From UBA9655 sp964597045 (GTDB taxonomy: Bacteria > Pseudomonadota > Alphaproteobacteria > UBA9655), in the NCBI GenBank assembly GCA_964597045.1, contig CAZQWE010000006.1, forward strand, positions 51,380-115,379: a DNA stretch of 64,000 nt. The letters run 5' to 3'. The position numbers were made by a program, and so were the translations under genes. The notes under the pieces are model-generated. The model worked only from the letters and a program-made list of their open reading frames with translations. It made no database searches and was not told the DNA's origin. Each line of letters begins with the position of its first letter. The first letter of the stretch is position 1. Shown here one piece after another: positions 45,571 through 54,524 of this stretch.

Positions 45571-47109
45571 ATGACAATTGAAATCAATCCAGAGTTTAAG
45601 CGGGCTCTCGACCTTATGGAACACACCACTCAAAATGTCTTCATTACGGGACGTGCCGGTACGGGTAAGTCCACATTGCTCACTCATTTTCGATCTATCA
45701 CAACAAAAAAGGTCGCCTATCTCGCCCCAACAGGGGTTGCAGCTCTGAATATAAACGGTCAAACCATTCACTCATTTTTCAAATTTAGACACGATGTGAC
45801 GCTTGACTCTATTAAAAAGAAGTCAAAAGGAAAAGAAACAAAACTTTACAAAAAGTTAGATGCCATTGTGATAGATGAGATTTCTATGGTTAGAGCTGAT
45901 CTTCTTGATTGTATTGATAAATTTATGCGTCTCAATGGAAATAATGAGAACCTGGCCTTCGGCGGGGTTCAAATGATCTTTATTGGGGATTTGTATCAAC
46001 TGCCTCCTGTTGTGAATTCATCAGATAAAGAAATCTTCAAAACCAAGTATACAAGCCCTTATTTCTTTAGTGCTCATTTTTTCGATGATTTCGATATGGA
46101 GTTTATTGAGCTTGAGAAAATTTACCGTCAAAAGGATGAAACCTTTATTACCCTTTTGAATGCCATCCGAAATAAGACGGTAACTGATGAGGATATGGAT
46201 CTGCTCAAGACATGTGTTCACCCAGAGTTTTCCTCAAATGAAAATCATATCTACCTCACCCCAAAGAACATCGACGCTGAAACTATTAATGAAAGACAAC
46301 TTGAGAAACTAGATGGGAAACCCTTCACCTTCGAAGCTGAGATCTCTGGCGCCTTTGGGAAAGAATATTTCCCGACAAGAACAACTCTAAAGCTTAAACC
46401 AGGATCTCAAATCATGATGGTGAACAATGATCCCAAGGGACGTTGGGTGAATGGGACCATGGGCACCGTTCTTCGTATTAAACCGAGGGAAAATGAGACG
46501 CTGATTATTGTGGAGCTTGAAGATGGGGAGGAAGTTGTTGTGAGACCTCACCTTTGGGAAATCAGTCGCTTCTTTCTTGAAGGGGAAACAATCCAGACCG
46601 AAACCATTGGGGCATTTACTCAATATCCCCTTATGCTCGCATGGGCCCTCACCATTCACAAAAGCCAAGGAAAAACCTTTCATAAAGTTATTGTTGATAT
46701 CGGCAGCGGTACCTTTTCACCTGGCCAAGTTTATGTGGCCCTGAGTCGTTGTACGAGTCTGGAGGGGCTCGTCCTCAAAAAGCCCATTGAAAAGAAGCAC
46801 ATATGGATTGATTATGAAGTCGTTCATTTCATTACAAAATTTCAATATCAGAAGGCCGAACTCAAACTTTCATTTGAAGATAAAGTGGGCGTCATCAAGA
46901 ATTCCATTGCCAAGAAGCAACCTCTCGAAATTGTGTACCTTAAAGCAAACGATGAGAAATCGAAGCGCATTATCACACCCCAAAACATTGGTGAGATGAC
47001 ATACCGCAATATCACTTTTATGGGTATGGAAGCCTATTGTCACCTCAGGAAAGAGCTCAGAACACTGCGGGTGGATCGCATATTAGAGATCGAAGAATTG
47101 AAAGCGTAA
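45571..47109 (+). CDS. PIF1-like helicase with C-terminal WYL domain
   Basis: A 512-residue superfamily-1 helicase related to PIF1/RecD/Dda. Walker A is GRAGTGKST (about residues 27-34), Walker B is AIVIDEISMV, followed by GDLYQLPPV (sensor), and the C-terminal motif YVALSRCTSLEGL typical of the family. The last 70 residues are different: they match the WYL fold (IVYLKANDEK, then KRIITPQNIGE, and a final LRVDRILEIEEL). WYL domains sense nucleic acids or small ligands in transcription regulators and defence systems. So helicase activity may be ligand- or ssDNA-gated. Divergently placed from the RES/Xre pair, 150 bp away. Confidence 0.87.
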   Translation: MTIEINPEFKRALDLMEHTTQNVFITGRAGTGKSTLLTHFRSITTKKVAYLAPTGVAALNINGQTIHSFFKFRHDVTLDSIKKKSKGKETKLYKKLDAIVIDEISMVRADLLDCIDKFMRLNGNNENLAFGGVQMIFIGDLYQLPPVVNSSDKEIFKTKYTSPYFFSAHFFDDFDMEFIELEKIYRQKDETFITLLNAIRNKTVTDEDMDLLKTCVHPEFSSNENHIYLTPKNIDAETINERQLEKLDGKPFTFEAEISGAFGKEYFPTRTTLKLKPGSQIMMVNNDPKGRWVNGTMGTVLRIKPRENETLIIVELEDGEEVVVRPHLWEISRFFLEGETIQTETIGAFTQYPLMLAWALTIHKSQGKTFHKVIVDIGSGTFSPGQVYVALSRCTSLEGLVLKKPIEKKHIWIDYEVVHFITKFQYQKAELKLSFEDKVGVIKNSIAKKQPLEIVYLKANDEKSKRIITPQNIGEMTYRNITFMGMEAYCHLRKELRTLRVDRILEIEELKA

Positions 47110-47111
47110 GC

Positions 47112-47951
47112 TTATGGCTTATCAAAATCAGCTGAACGCGTGATGGGCTCGTTCTGCTTAACCTCTTTATTAAACTGTTCCATTTTTACAGCCAGTCGTT
47201 CGAGAGCAGGATTCCCTAAAATCATCCTTAGCGGTGGCTCCTTCATCTCAGCAATTTGAATGATAATACGAGCAGCCTTATGGGGATCCCCAACCTGATG
47301 ACCGTGAACTTGCTTTATACTATCTCTAAAATGGTGGGCTTTATTATTATTATAGGCATCTAGAGCCGGTGCAACATGAAGCGATTCACCCGCAAAACCA
47401 GTTCGGAAAGGACCCGGTTCAATGATTGTCATATGAATTCCAAAGGATTCTAACTCCTCTGCAGCTCCCTCTGAAAGCCCTTCAACAGCGAATTTTGTGC
47501 TGCTGTATATGGATCCACCAGGACGGGAAACAAGTCCAGCAATGGAGGATAAGTTAAAGATATGTCCAGAACCTTGGCTTCGCATGTGAGGAAGAACCGC
47601 CTTGGTCATGGCCATCAACCCAAAGACATTTGTCTCAAACTGAGTTTTGATGTCTTCCATTGAGCATTCTTCAAAAGCTCCCAGCAAGCCATATCCTGCA
47701 TTGTTAACCAATACATCAATGCGACCGAAGTGGTCAATTGTCTTTTTAACCGCGTTATCAATCTCGCTTTGATTAGTAACATCAAGCTGAAGGATTAAGA
47801 CTCTGTCCTTAAAATCCTTAAATTTCTCCATGAGAGTTTCTGTCTTTCGGGCTGTCGCAACCACATTTGCATCAGGTGTTTTGAGAAGTTCCTCAACGAA
47901 GGCCAAACCAAACCCCTTGGAGCACCCTGTGATAAGCCATACTTTATTCAT
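47112..47951 (-). CDS. Short-chain dehydrogenase/reductase
   Basis: Classical SDR oxidoreductase (279 aa). NAD(P)-binding TGCSKGFG, structural NNAGYG, catalytic serine in NLSSIAG, and YSSTK active-site tyrosine and lysine are all present. ATG 47951 has GAGG upstream. Substrate unknown; related proteins are often annotated as oxidoreductases acting on small carbonyls. It converges on the helicase gene with 2 bp between stops. Confidence 0.92.
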   Translation of the reverse strand: MNKVWLITGCSKGFGLAFVEELLKTPDANVVATARKTETLMEKFKDFKDRVLILQLDVTNQSEIDNAVKKTIDHFGRIDVLVNNAGYGLLGAFEECSMEDIKTQFETNVFGLMAMTKAVLPHMRSQGSGHIFNLSSIAGLVSRPGGSIYSSTKFAVEGLSEGAAEELESFGIHMTIIEPGPFRTGFAGESLHVAPALDAYNNNKAHHFRDSIKQVHGHQVGDPHKAARIIIQIAEMKEPPLRMILGNPALERLAVKMEQFNKEVKQNEPITRSADFDKP

Positions 47952-48076
47952 TGTCACCTCTTCCGAAAACCTTATTTAAACTATAGTTTTTAAAGGAAGC
48001 TGTCTAGAATTTTAAGTTGCATAAATCAGCTGTCTATCCTATATAAAATAGATGTTAAATATTGGGTATTTGTATT

Positions 48077-48709
48077 ATGAAAATATTAAAGATTTTCTTT
48101 CTTATTTGTTTCCTCATTTCTAGTCTCTCTCAGCCAGCGCTTGCCGGAGGCAATGACTTATGGGATGCGATTGCTGCTTGGGAAGATAAAGATCACGAGA
48201 AAGCAGCTCGCCTCTTCGTTCCTTTCGAAAGGGCCCACCCTATCGCCAGACCCTATATTGAGGATCTAGTCGCAAGAGGACTCTATCAAGCAGAACGGTT
48301 TCCTTATTTCTACGACCCCATGAGCACCAACATCGCTCACGGATGGTATGAAGCCTCTTGCATCATGCGTAAAGCTAAAGAAATTGAACGCGACATAAAT
48401 GAACTGAGTAAAAAGCCAGCAAAAAAAGAAAAAGAATTGGCATCACTGAACAAGTCTCTTAAAGAAACTTTGACTCGACTCTGCCAGTTACCCACAGCTG
48501 GAGGAGCTTACATTGCAGGTTTGTGGATTAACAAAGCCTCCGGAAAGTCAGAAAAAGTTCAAGAAACAACAACCAGAAAATATGTTGAAAGCATTAATGT
48601 AGGCCTAAATGCGTGTCTAGATCCTCGAGCAATCCTCGTGTTTAAAGATCCAAAAAACAAAACAACGATCAATAATAACCTTAGAGTGTGCGAGATTGCG
48701 AACACTTGA
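48077..48709 (+). CDS. N-terminal part of Sel1-repeat exported protein (possibly split by frameshift)
   Basis: A 210-residue frame with a signal peptide (KILKIFFLICFLISSLSQPA, cleavage near LAGG) and a first helical-repeat-like unit (WEDKDHEKAARLFVPFERAH), then a Lys-rich coiled coil. It ends CEIANT-stop. The next frame, overlapping by 22 bp, continues directly with LIPLLEEKSIGEAYFEVS in another register. That fits one gene broken by a single-base shift near 48706. Alternatively it is a separate small exported protein. Confidence 0.6.
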   Translation: MKILKIFFLICFLISSLSQPALAGGNDLWDAIAAWEDKDHEKAARLFVPFERAHPIARPYIEDLVARGLYQAERFPYFYDPMSTNIAHGWYEASCIMRKAKEIERDINELSKKPAKKEKELASLNKSLKETLTRLCQLPTAGGAYIAGLWINKASGKSEKVQETTTRKYVESINVGLNACLDPRAILVFKDPKNKTTINNNLRVCEIANT

Positions 48710-50712
48710 TTCCCTTGCTTGAAGAGAAATCTATTGGCGAGGCTTATTTTGAGGTAAGCAAAAGGGTCCCCGAACAAGCAAAAGATATCTTCGTAAGGGC
48801 AGGCGCCTACTTTGGATGCGTTGAGGCCCAATTTGAATATGCTAAGAACCACTGTTTCACGGCTAACGAGATATTCTATTGGTATTCTCAAGCAGCCGCA
48901 GGGGGAAATGCTGAAGCAGCCGATTGTATTGCCGTCGAACTTGCAGCAGGAAAATACATTAAGACAGATTATGAAAAGGCCATTTTTTACTCAACTCTCG
49001 CCGTGAATAACAATCGAAATCAAAACTCGAGAATATACCTGAATCATGCACTTTTACTTGATGAACTGAAAAAAACTGAAGAAGCAGAGAAGTATTTCCG
49101 TCTTGCAACAAATAATAGTGAAAATCTTGAAGCTTGCTTTCAATATGGGTTAATGCTGCAAAAGCACGATAAGTTTGAAATGGCCCAGTCTATGTATCTT
49201 TCTGCTGGACAAAAAGGTCATGTGAACTCAATGACTAATTATGTCGTACTTTGTAAGGATAAAAAAGGATATGAGCCGCTTTTTTGTGCTCGAATTAATG
49301 AAAATGTTACAAGTTTTAAAGAAGCCTACTTACTCGCACATATGTACGAATATTTATCCAAAGAACTTCAAGTACAATATAAAGAAGACATTTTAAAAAT
49401 TCTCTTCAAGCTATCTCAAAATGAAGATCGAAAAGAGAGTGGAGTCACTTATTTCTTGCTAGGATCTCTCTATCGATCCTTTGAGACTGAGGCAGAGCTA
49501 AAACAAGCTGTTCAATTTTTCCTCATTGCTTCAGAACGGGGGGAAGGCAAAGCTGACATAGAGTTAGGAAACATGTATCGGAAAGGTTGGGGCGTTGCTA
49601 AGGATCCAAGCATTGCCTTTAGGTATCATGAACAATCTATAGAACGAGGACTTTCTGATGGATACAATAGCGCAGGCTTATTCTTGATGGATCTGGATGA
49701 TCCGGGGCAGGATCCCAAAGCCTTTAGATATTTCCAAAAAGCATTTAAAGAGGATGCGAATAACAGAACCTATTCCGCCTACAATCTCGCGCAAATGCAC
49801 AAATACGGCAGAGGTGGCGCTCTTAAGAACGCCAAACTCATTGAAAACTATTACCGAATTGCTGGAGAAAATCCTGAACTCATCGTTATAGCAAATTATG
49901 GCTGGTTTCACTATCTTGCAACAAATGGCATTTTGGATCTTCCAAAATTTATTAATCTTCTTCAGATCGGCGTGGAACAGAAGGATCCTGAATCTCTTTC
50001 CGCTATGGGACAGTGCATGCTGCTAGATCCCCAAAAGAGCCAGGATAAGAAACTGAGGCGAGAGGCCGTTTTGCATATTTTTAATGCTGCTAAAGCAGGA
50101 GTGTCAAGCGCAAAAGTTATATTTACCTGTCTAACCCAAATCGGAATTGAATGGGCAATCAAAAAGGACCCCGTTAAAGCAGAGCGATATCTTCAGCATT
50201 TCAATGACGAGGAGATAAGAGTATTTGAGAACGCACTTGCCACTTACATCGTAAAACTTAAAGAAGTATTGCAGCCGAAAGCTATTATTGAGGAAAGTAA
50301 TGAAGCTGAAGAAAGTCCCACTGAAAGTGATGGGGAAGAAGTAGCTGTAGAGGTTGATGAGATTGTTGAGGAGCTTGAATTATCTCCAGAACCTGAAGCT
50401 ATTGCGCGGAAACCCAATCTTGAGATTCTCAAACTTCAGGCAGAGCTTGAATTGATTCAAGGTAAAAAACAAGTGAAGTGGCGGAAAGTAAGAAGCCTTA
50501 TGGAAAGAGTTATGACCGCAACCACGGGAAGTCTCACACCAGGGAAAGGATCCGGCCATCGTGTTGAGATCGGTGGTGAAGTTTCCTCACTTCACATTCC
50601 ACATGGGAATAACTCCACTGAGCTGAAGGGGGGAAGACTGGAGTCAACGGTTACCCTAATGCAAGGGGCTTTAGAGAAAGCAGCAGAAGCTAAGAAAAAA
50701 GAGAATGAGTAG
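48688..50712 (+). CDS. Sel1-repeat protein with HicA-like C-terminal domain
   Basis: A 674-residue frame rich in Sel1-type helical repeats (for example SERGEGKADIELGNMYRKGW, YEKAIFYSTLAVNN, SAYNLAQMHKYGRGG) over about residues 60-540. An acidic linker follows (EEVAVEVDEIVEELELSPEP). The last 75 residues resemble a HicA-type double-strand-RNA-binding fold: KWRKVRSLMERV, KGSGHRVEIGG, LHIPHGNNSTELKGGRLEST. It has no signal peptide of its own and starts at GTG 48688 or TTG 48706 inside the preceding frame, so it is probably the continuation of that gene. Sel1 proteins mediate protein-protein contacts, often with a host. Confidence 0.7.
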   Translation: MRDCEHLIPLLEEKSIGEAYFEVSKRVPEQAKDIFVRAGAYFGCVEAQFEYAKNHCFTANEIFYWYSQAAAGGNAEAADCIAVELAAGKYIKTDYEKAIFYSTLAVNNNRNQNSRIYLNHALLLDELKKTEEAEKYFRLATNNSENLEACFQYGLMLQKHDKFEMAQSMYLSAGQKGHVNSMTNYVVLCKDKKGYEPLFCARINENVTSFKEAYLLAHMYEYLSKELQVQYKEDILKILFKLSQNEDRKESGVTYFLLGSLYRSFETEAELKQAVQFFLIASERGEGKADIELGNMYRKGWGVAKDPSIAFRYHEQSIERGLSDGYNSAGLFLMDLDDPGQDPKAFRYFQKAFKEDANNRTYSAYNLAQMHKYGRGGALKNAKLIENYYRIAGENPELIVIANYGWFHYLATNGILDLPKFINLLQIGVEQKDPESLSAMGQCMLLDPQKSQDKKLRREAVLHIFNAAKAGVSSAKVIFTCLTQIGIEWAIKKDPVKAERYLQHFNDEEIRVFENALATYIVKLKEVLQPKAIIEESNEAEESPTESDGEEVAVEVDEIVEELELSPEPEAIARKPNLEILKLQAELELIQGKKQVKWRKVRSLMERVMTATTGSLTPGKGSGHRVEIGGEVSSLHIPHGNNSTELKGGRLESTVTLMQGALEKAAEAKKKENE

Positions 50713-50923
50713 AATCTGCATAGACTGCAACAGGCATACTTACGAGAGTTATAAACTTAATGACTTTTAACTCCTTGTACATGAACTTTGACAATCTAAA
50801 ACAGAAGACCCCCTAATGTGGGATACCCCTAGGGGAAATATACACATAGTCAAAATTCAATAATTATTCATGATACTTTCCTAGCCCGATAATTATGTCG
50901 GATCCAAAAAAATGGAGAAGTGT

Positions 50924-51541
50924 ATGAAAAAATTGTTTATGGCCTTTTTGGCACTTATTTTCTTTGCAAATTTTGCATTACAAGCCGTCTGTCCACATTG
51001 TCATGGCATGAGAGATGATTGTATGGAGGCACGTGAGGGTGGAAAAGGCGCCAGTGGAAAATGGCGTGATAACCATACACCCAAAAGAGGATGGACATGT
51101 CAGGGAGCTGAAGACTTAGGCGCAGGGAACACCCAACGCTGTCAAATGTGTGAGAGAGAAGAAGTTCGCTATATCCATCACATGAGACATGGTGATCAAA
51201 ATGCCATCACTCTACAAGTTGGCTGTATTTGTTCCGGATACATGGAAGGACGGTTTGATGGAGATGTTGTTCTAGCTGTGCAACGTGCAAAAAATAGAAA
51301 TTCAAAGCTTGTAAATCGTGCGAATCGTCGAGAGAAGTTTGCTGGACTCAATGCTTGGGAAGTTAATGGCCAAGATGAATCTATAAACACAAGGGATGGA
51401 AATCACATTGTCATTCGCAGACATCAACCGAATCAATTCGGTTCTCGGATTAATGATCATTGGCTTCAACAGTTTTTTCCTTCAATACAAGCAGCTAAAC
51501 TCGCAGCATTTGATGCATTATATCCTGCACAAATAAATTAA
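50924..51541 (+). CDS. Exported zinc-ribbon-like cysteine-rich protein of unknown function
   Basis: A 205-residue protein. ATG 50924 (preceded by GGAGAAG) gives a signal peptide (KKLFMAFLALIFFANFALQA) followed by CPHCHG. The middle, RCQMCEREEVRYIHHMRHGD, and LQVGCICSGYMEG, form two Cys pairs that could bind metal; RANRREKFAG...W follows. This layout resembles a little-known bacterial family of cytosolic zinc-ribbon proteins in which RYIHHLRHP-like and GCVCAGxMEGD-like motifs occur. Here the protein is exported, which is unexpected. No function known. Confidence 0.65.
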   Translation: MKKLFMAFLALIFFANFALQAVCPHCHGMRDDCMEAREGGKGASGKWRDNHTPKRGWTCQGAEDLGAGNTQRCQMCEREEVRYIHHMRHGDQNAITLQVGCICSGYMEGRFDGDVVLAVQRAKNRNSKLVNRANRREKFAGLNAWEVNGQDESINTRDGNHIVIRRHQPNQFGSRINDHWLQQFFPSIQAAKLAAFDALYPAQIN

Positions 51542-51560
51542 TAGGTATAATTTATAAAAG

Positions 51561-51588
51561 GTGAGATAGAGATATTCTATCTCACTTT
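51561..51588 (+). terminator. Rho-independent terminator after the zinc-ribbon gene
   Basis: Perfect 10-bp stem (GTGAGATAGA / TCTATCTCAC) with a 5-nt loop followed by TTTATT. The T run is short, so strength is uncertain. Confidence 0.7.
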
Positions 51589-51742
51589 ATTACTTATGGT
51601 CTCAGATCAACACCAAAAATGAAATGTTGCAAATCTACAACTTACATTGATTTATAACATCAAAACGAATTTACTCTTTCGATCGAGCAATTAAGGTATG
51701 GTACTTTTTATAAAAAATTAAAATAGAAACAGAGGCATAAAA

Positions 51743-53200
51743 ATGATTAAAGCTATCGGAAGTACCTCCCTACTTTTAACAACAAGTTTCCTAACATGTG
51801 CTTATGCAACTCCAGCTTCAGCCCCTGTCCCCTTAACACTCAAGAATCCTGCACCACAAGCCATCTTCGTTGTAGAGCAACCCTGTGCTCCAGTTTGTGC
51901 AACAGTTTGTGCGCCCGCGCCTGTGTGTCCACCTGCACCCTGCCCTCCTCAACCCTGCCAGTGCTGTGACTACAAGTTGAATTATTCCGGTTGGTATGCT
52001 GGAGGTCAAATCGGTTTGGGCATGACGAGAAATAAGGATAAATTCACAAATATAATTTTAGGGCGGTCTGGTAACGATCCGATAGGTATGCGGGGGATCT
52101 TAGGAGGAATACATGCAGGATGGGGGCACCAGTTCTGCAGCAATCTCTATCTTGGACTTGAAATATATGGTAACCTTTATAGTAATAAAACAAAAGCACT
52201 TCCTGGGAATGATACCTATTTGAAGGGTAGAAGATTTAATTCCTTTGGAATAGCGCCTCGCTTAGGTTACGTCATGAACGCCTCTATGATGTATTTGCGT
52301 TTAGGGGCTGACTCCGCTAAGTGGAAATATGTATCAGTTTCAAATAATACAGGTGATAGCAAAAGTACGAACAAACGCGTTGCAGGTATTGTTCCCGGGA
52401 TAGGTTTTTCCCAAATGATGAGTAATAACCTTATAATAGGTCTTGAAGGGACTATGGGCTTCTTTAAGAACTTAAAAACGTATAATTTTAGAGCTGAAGA
52501 AAACATTGTAACTCTTAATGATACCTTCTCTAATCAGTCATTTGATCTTCTCTTTCGTATGAGTTATTTATTTGGTGGCGATAAAAACAAACCAGTTGAT
52601 TATTTACCAGAGAAAGCTTTCACAGGTCCTTATTTAGGTGCTCAAGTTGGTTACGCCTATACCTTTACTGACTATCCTTGCATTGAAGTCAGTACTCGTG
52701 TTCCGAGTTTTGACCGTCATAACTCGCAAGGCGCTCTTGGAGGACTTCACCTTGGATATGGTTATCAATTTTGTAACCGGTTATATCTCGGTTTAGAAGG
52801 AACGGCAAACTGGCTCTCTAACCGCACTTCAGCGGGCAATGGGAATCAGGATTTCTATAAACATAAAGTCACAAATTCATTCGCCATTAACCCGAGACTT
52901 GGATATGTCATGTCTGGTTGCGCTTTATTTTACGCGAAGTTTGGTGCTGAATGGGCAAGATGGAACCACGCCATTGAACATAATGTTGAACGCTTATATT
53001 TTTCTGAGACAAAATATGAACCTGGGTTTGCACCTGGTATCGGATTTGCCGTATTGATGACTAAAAATGTTATGGTTGGTTTAGAAAGCACATTTATCGT
53101 GTATTCAAATGAACCTAAGGTCCGAAATCTTAGAGGTATGAATCACGATTTTAAAGACAGGGCAGCAAATATCAATTTACGGTTAAGCTATAAGTTCTAA
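51743..53200 (+). CDS. Outer-membrane protein with two beta-barrel domains
   Basis: A 485-residue outer-membrane protein. A signal peptide (SLLLTTSFLTCAYA) is followed by a Pro/Cys-rich segment (about 50-75, with seven or more Cys, CAPVCATVCAPAPVC), then two similar domains of about 205 residues: WYAGGQIGLGMT to LFRMSYLFGG and PYLGAQVGYAYT to NLRLSYKF. Each matches a small porin-like barrel (OmpA-beta-brl or surface-antigen type), and both contain GYVM...Y and PGIGF strands. The final Phe is the usual signal for insertion. It is related to the single-domain gene at 60553-61368. Confidence 0.85.
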   Translation: MIKAIGSTSLLLTTSFLTCAYATPASAPVPLTLKNPAPQAIFVVEQPCAPVCATVCAPAPVCPPAPCPPQPCQCCDYKLNYSGWYAGGQIGLGMTRNKDKFTNIILGRSGNDPIGMRGILGGIHAGWGHQFCSNLYLGLEIYGNLYSNKTKALPGNDTYLKGRRFNSFGIAPRLGYVMNASMMYLRLGADSAKWKYVSVSNNTGDSKSTNKRVAGIVPGIGFSQMMSNNLIIGLEGTMGFFKNLKTYNFRAEENIVTLNDTFSNQSFDLLFRMSYLFGGDKNKPVDYLPEKAFTGPYLGAQVGYAYTFTDYPCIEVSTRVPSFDRHNSQGALGGLHLGYGYQFCNRLYLGLEGTANWLSNRTSAGNGNQDFYKHKVTNSFAINPRLGYVMSGCALFYAKFGAEWARWNHAIEHNVERLYFSETKYEPGFAPGIGFAVLMTKNVMVGLESTFIVYSNEPKVRNLRGMNHDFKDRAANINLRLSYKF

Positions 53201-53207
53201 TTTCTAA

Positions 53208-53224
53208 GGCCCCCTACGGGGGCC
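53208..53224. terminator. GC-rich hairpin between convergent genes
   Basis: A perfect 7-bp stem GGCCCCC / GGGGGCC with a 3-nt loop, 8 bp after the barrel-protein stop and 6 bp before the GNAT stop. No long T run follows on either strand, so it may act as a weak or factor-assisted terminator. Confidence 0.55.
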
Positions 53225-53229
53225 AAAGT

Positions 53230-53769
53230 TTACTTCTTAACCATCAACAATGTATCACTCCCGACAAACGCACCCTGGTTTTGGTTATAAGAACCAACAT
53301 GCACAAAACCAGCCTTTTCATAAACATGAACAGCGCGAGGATTATTCGAATCTGGATCAATGAGGAAACTTTCAACCTTAGGAACTCTCGATTTGTAAAA
53401 TGACATAAAGGCTTTCAGAGTAGGGACTGCAAGGCCTTTGCCAATGTGTTCAGGACTACCAATCCCAAAATCAAGGCCAACGGTAATGCTTGAGTCGGAT
53501 AAATGCTGATAATGCAGCTCAGGCAAACCCTCAGTTGCTTTTGTGAGCTCCTCGGATAAGATGAGGGCGTAAGGCGTCCCATCCAGGCACCCAATCCAAT
53601 AGGTAAAAGCACCACCAAAATAGGTTTGCTTTCGTCCATGAACGAAGTTAGAGATGTCGTCTTTATGTTCCAGAGAATTGTCCCAAAATTCAATCATGTG
53701 CGGCTCATTCAACCAACTCATAATGAGTGGGAGGTGTTCAGGGGAAGCTTTGATAAAAGTGATGTTCAC
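53230..53769 (-). CDS. GNAT-family acetyltransferase
   Basis: GNAT N-acetyltransferase (179 aa). The start (ITFIKASPEHLPLIMSWLNE) and the cofactor-binding segment (GKGLAVPTLKAF, followed by DPDSNNPRAVHVYEKAGF) are typical; the family resemblance is to AAC(6')-like and RimJ-like enzymes. The start is GTG 53769, preceded by AAGGA. Substrate unknown; aminoglycoside acetylation is possible but cannot be inferred. Confidence 0.88.
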   Translation of the reverse strand: MNITFIKASPEHLPLIMSWLNEPHMIEFWDNSLEHKDDISNFVHGRKQTYFGGAFTYWIGCLDGTPYALILSEELTKATEGLPELHYQHLSDSSITVGLDFGIGSPEHIGKGLAVPTLKAFMSFYKSRVPKVESFLIDPDSNNPRAVHVYEKAGFVHVGSYNQNQGAFVGSDTLLMVKK

Positions 53770-53781
53770 TGGACAGATTCC

Positions 53782-54351
53782 TTAATTGCTAAACATATAA
53801 GAAACATACCCTATGACTTCCCGAAAAGTAGAATACATATCCCTTATCTCAATGAAATCCGCATGCGCTGAGTAAACAGGTGATATCCCAACTCGCTCCA
53901 GGGCTAAACGAGAGCGAGGCAAATGAAAGTATTGGGAAATAACGAAGACACTTTTCTTGTCCAAATTCCGCAGTATCTGCAATGTATTTTTAGCACTTGC
54001 TTGGGTAGTCTTCCCTTCATTATCCAAGATAATGGAGGCTATGGGGATTCCCTGAGAGACCAGATAATCTCTCATCACTTCAGCCTCATCATAGCCTTCC
54101 TTACCGATACCACCACTCACAATGATTGTTGGGAAATAACCAGCCCTATAGAGCTCAAGTGTTTTGTCGAGCCTCGCTTGAAGTCGACCTGAAGGTTTAC
54201 CGTCTAACTCAACTTTATTACCCAGAACGAGCGCAATGTCTGCTTTGCCCATCTGATCATTGAGGCCGGAATAAACCAAGACACTCGTGGCTATAAGAAA
54301 GGAGATAATGATGATTCCACAAGCTAAAAGTAAGCGATTTATAGTTATCAT
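53782..54351 (-). CDS. DUF218 / SanA-YdcF family membrane protein
   Basis: A 189-residue protein with one N-terminal span (LLLACGIIIISFLIATSVLVY) and a DUF218 domain: ADIALVLGNKVELDG, GRLQARLDKTLELY, IIVSGGIGKEGYDEAEVM, and the SQYFHLPRSRLA motif. Family members (ElyC, SanA, YdcF) act in envelope integrity. The frame extends to 54555, but ATG 54351 with AAGGAAAAGATA gives the proper membrane start. The first 68 codons of the longer frame oppose the start of the SRAP gene and are not considered coding. Confidence 0.87.
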   Translation of the reverse strand: MITINRLLLACGIIIISFLIATSVLVYSGLNDQMGKADIALVLGNKVELDGKPSGRLQARLDKTLELYRAGYFPTIIVSGGIGKEGYDEAEVMRDYLVSQGIPIASIILDNEGKTTQASAKNTLQILRNLDKKSVFVISQYFHLPRSRLALERVGISPVYSAHADFIEIRDMYSTFREVIGYVSYMFSN

Positions 54352-54524
54352 TATCTTTTCCTTGAAAGTGCATATTAAGGTTGAATTATTATTATTTTCA
54401 CTCCCAAATTCAAGGTCAACTTTTGCCTCTTTTTCATTGACCGAATATCCCTCCTTATTTAAAAATGAATATGAAAGAGAGCCTTCGTAGCCCATTAAGA
54501 AAATTATAGATTTGAGAATATAAA

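Noticed and set aside
45433..45771. 112-codon minus-strand frame opposite the helicase start
   Set aside because: Composition is that of a shadow frame, no RBS, and it overlaps the well-supported PIF1-like gene.
50826..50835. CCCCTAGGGG palindrome before the zinc-ribbon gene
   Set aside because: Single short palindrome with no second copy; could be chance.
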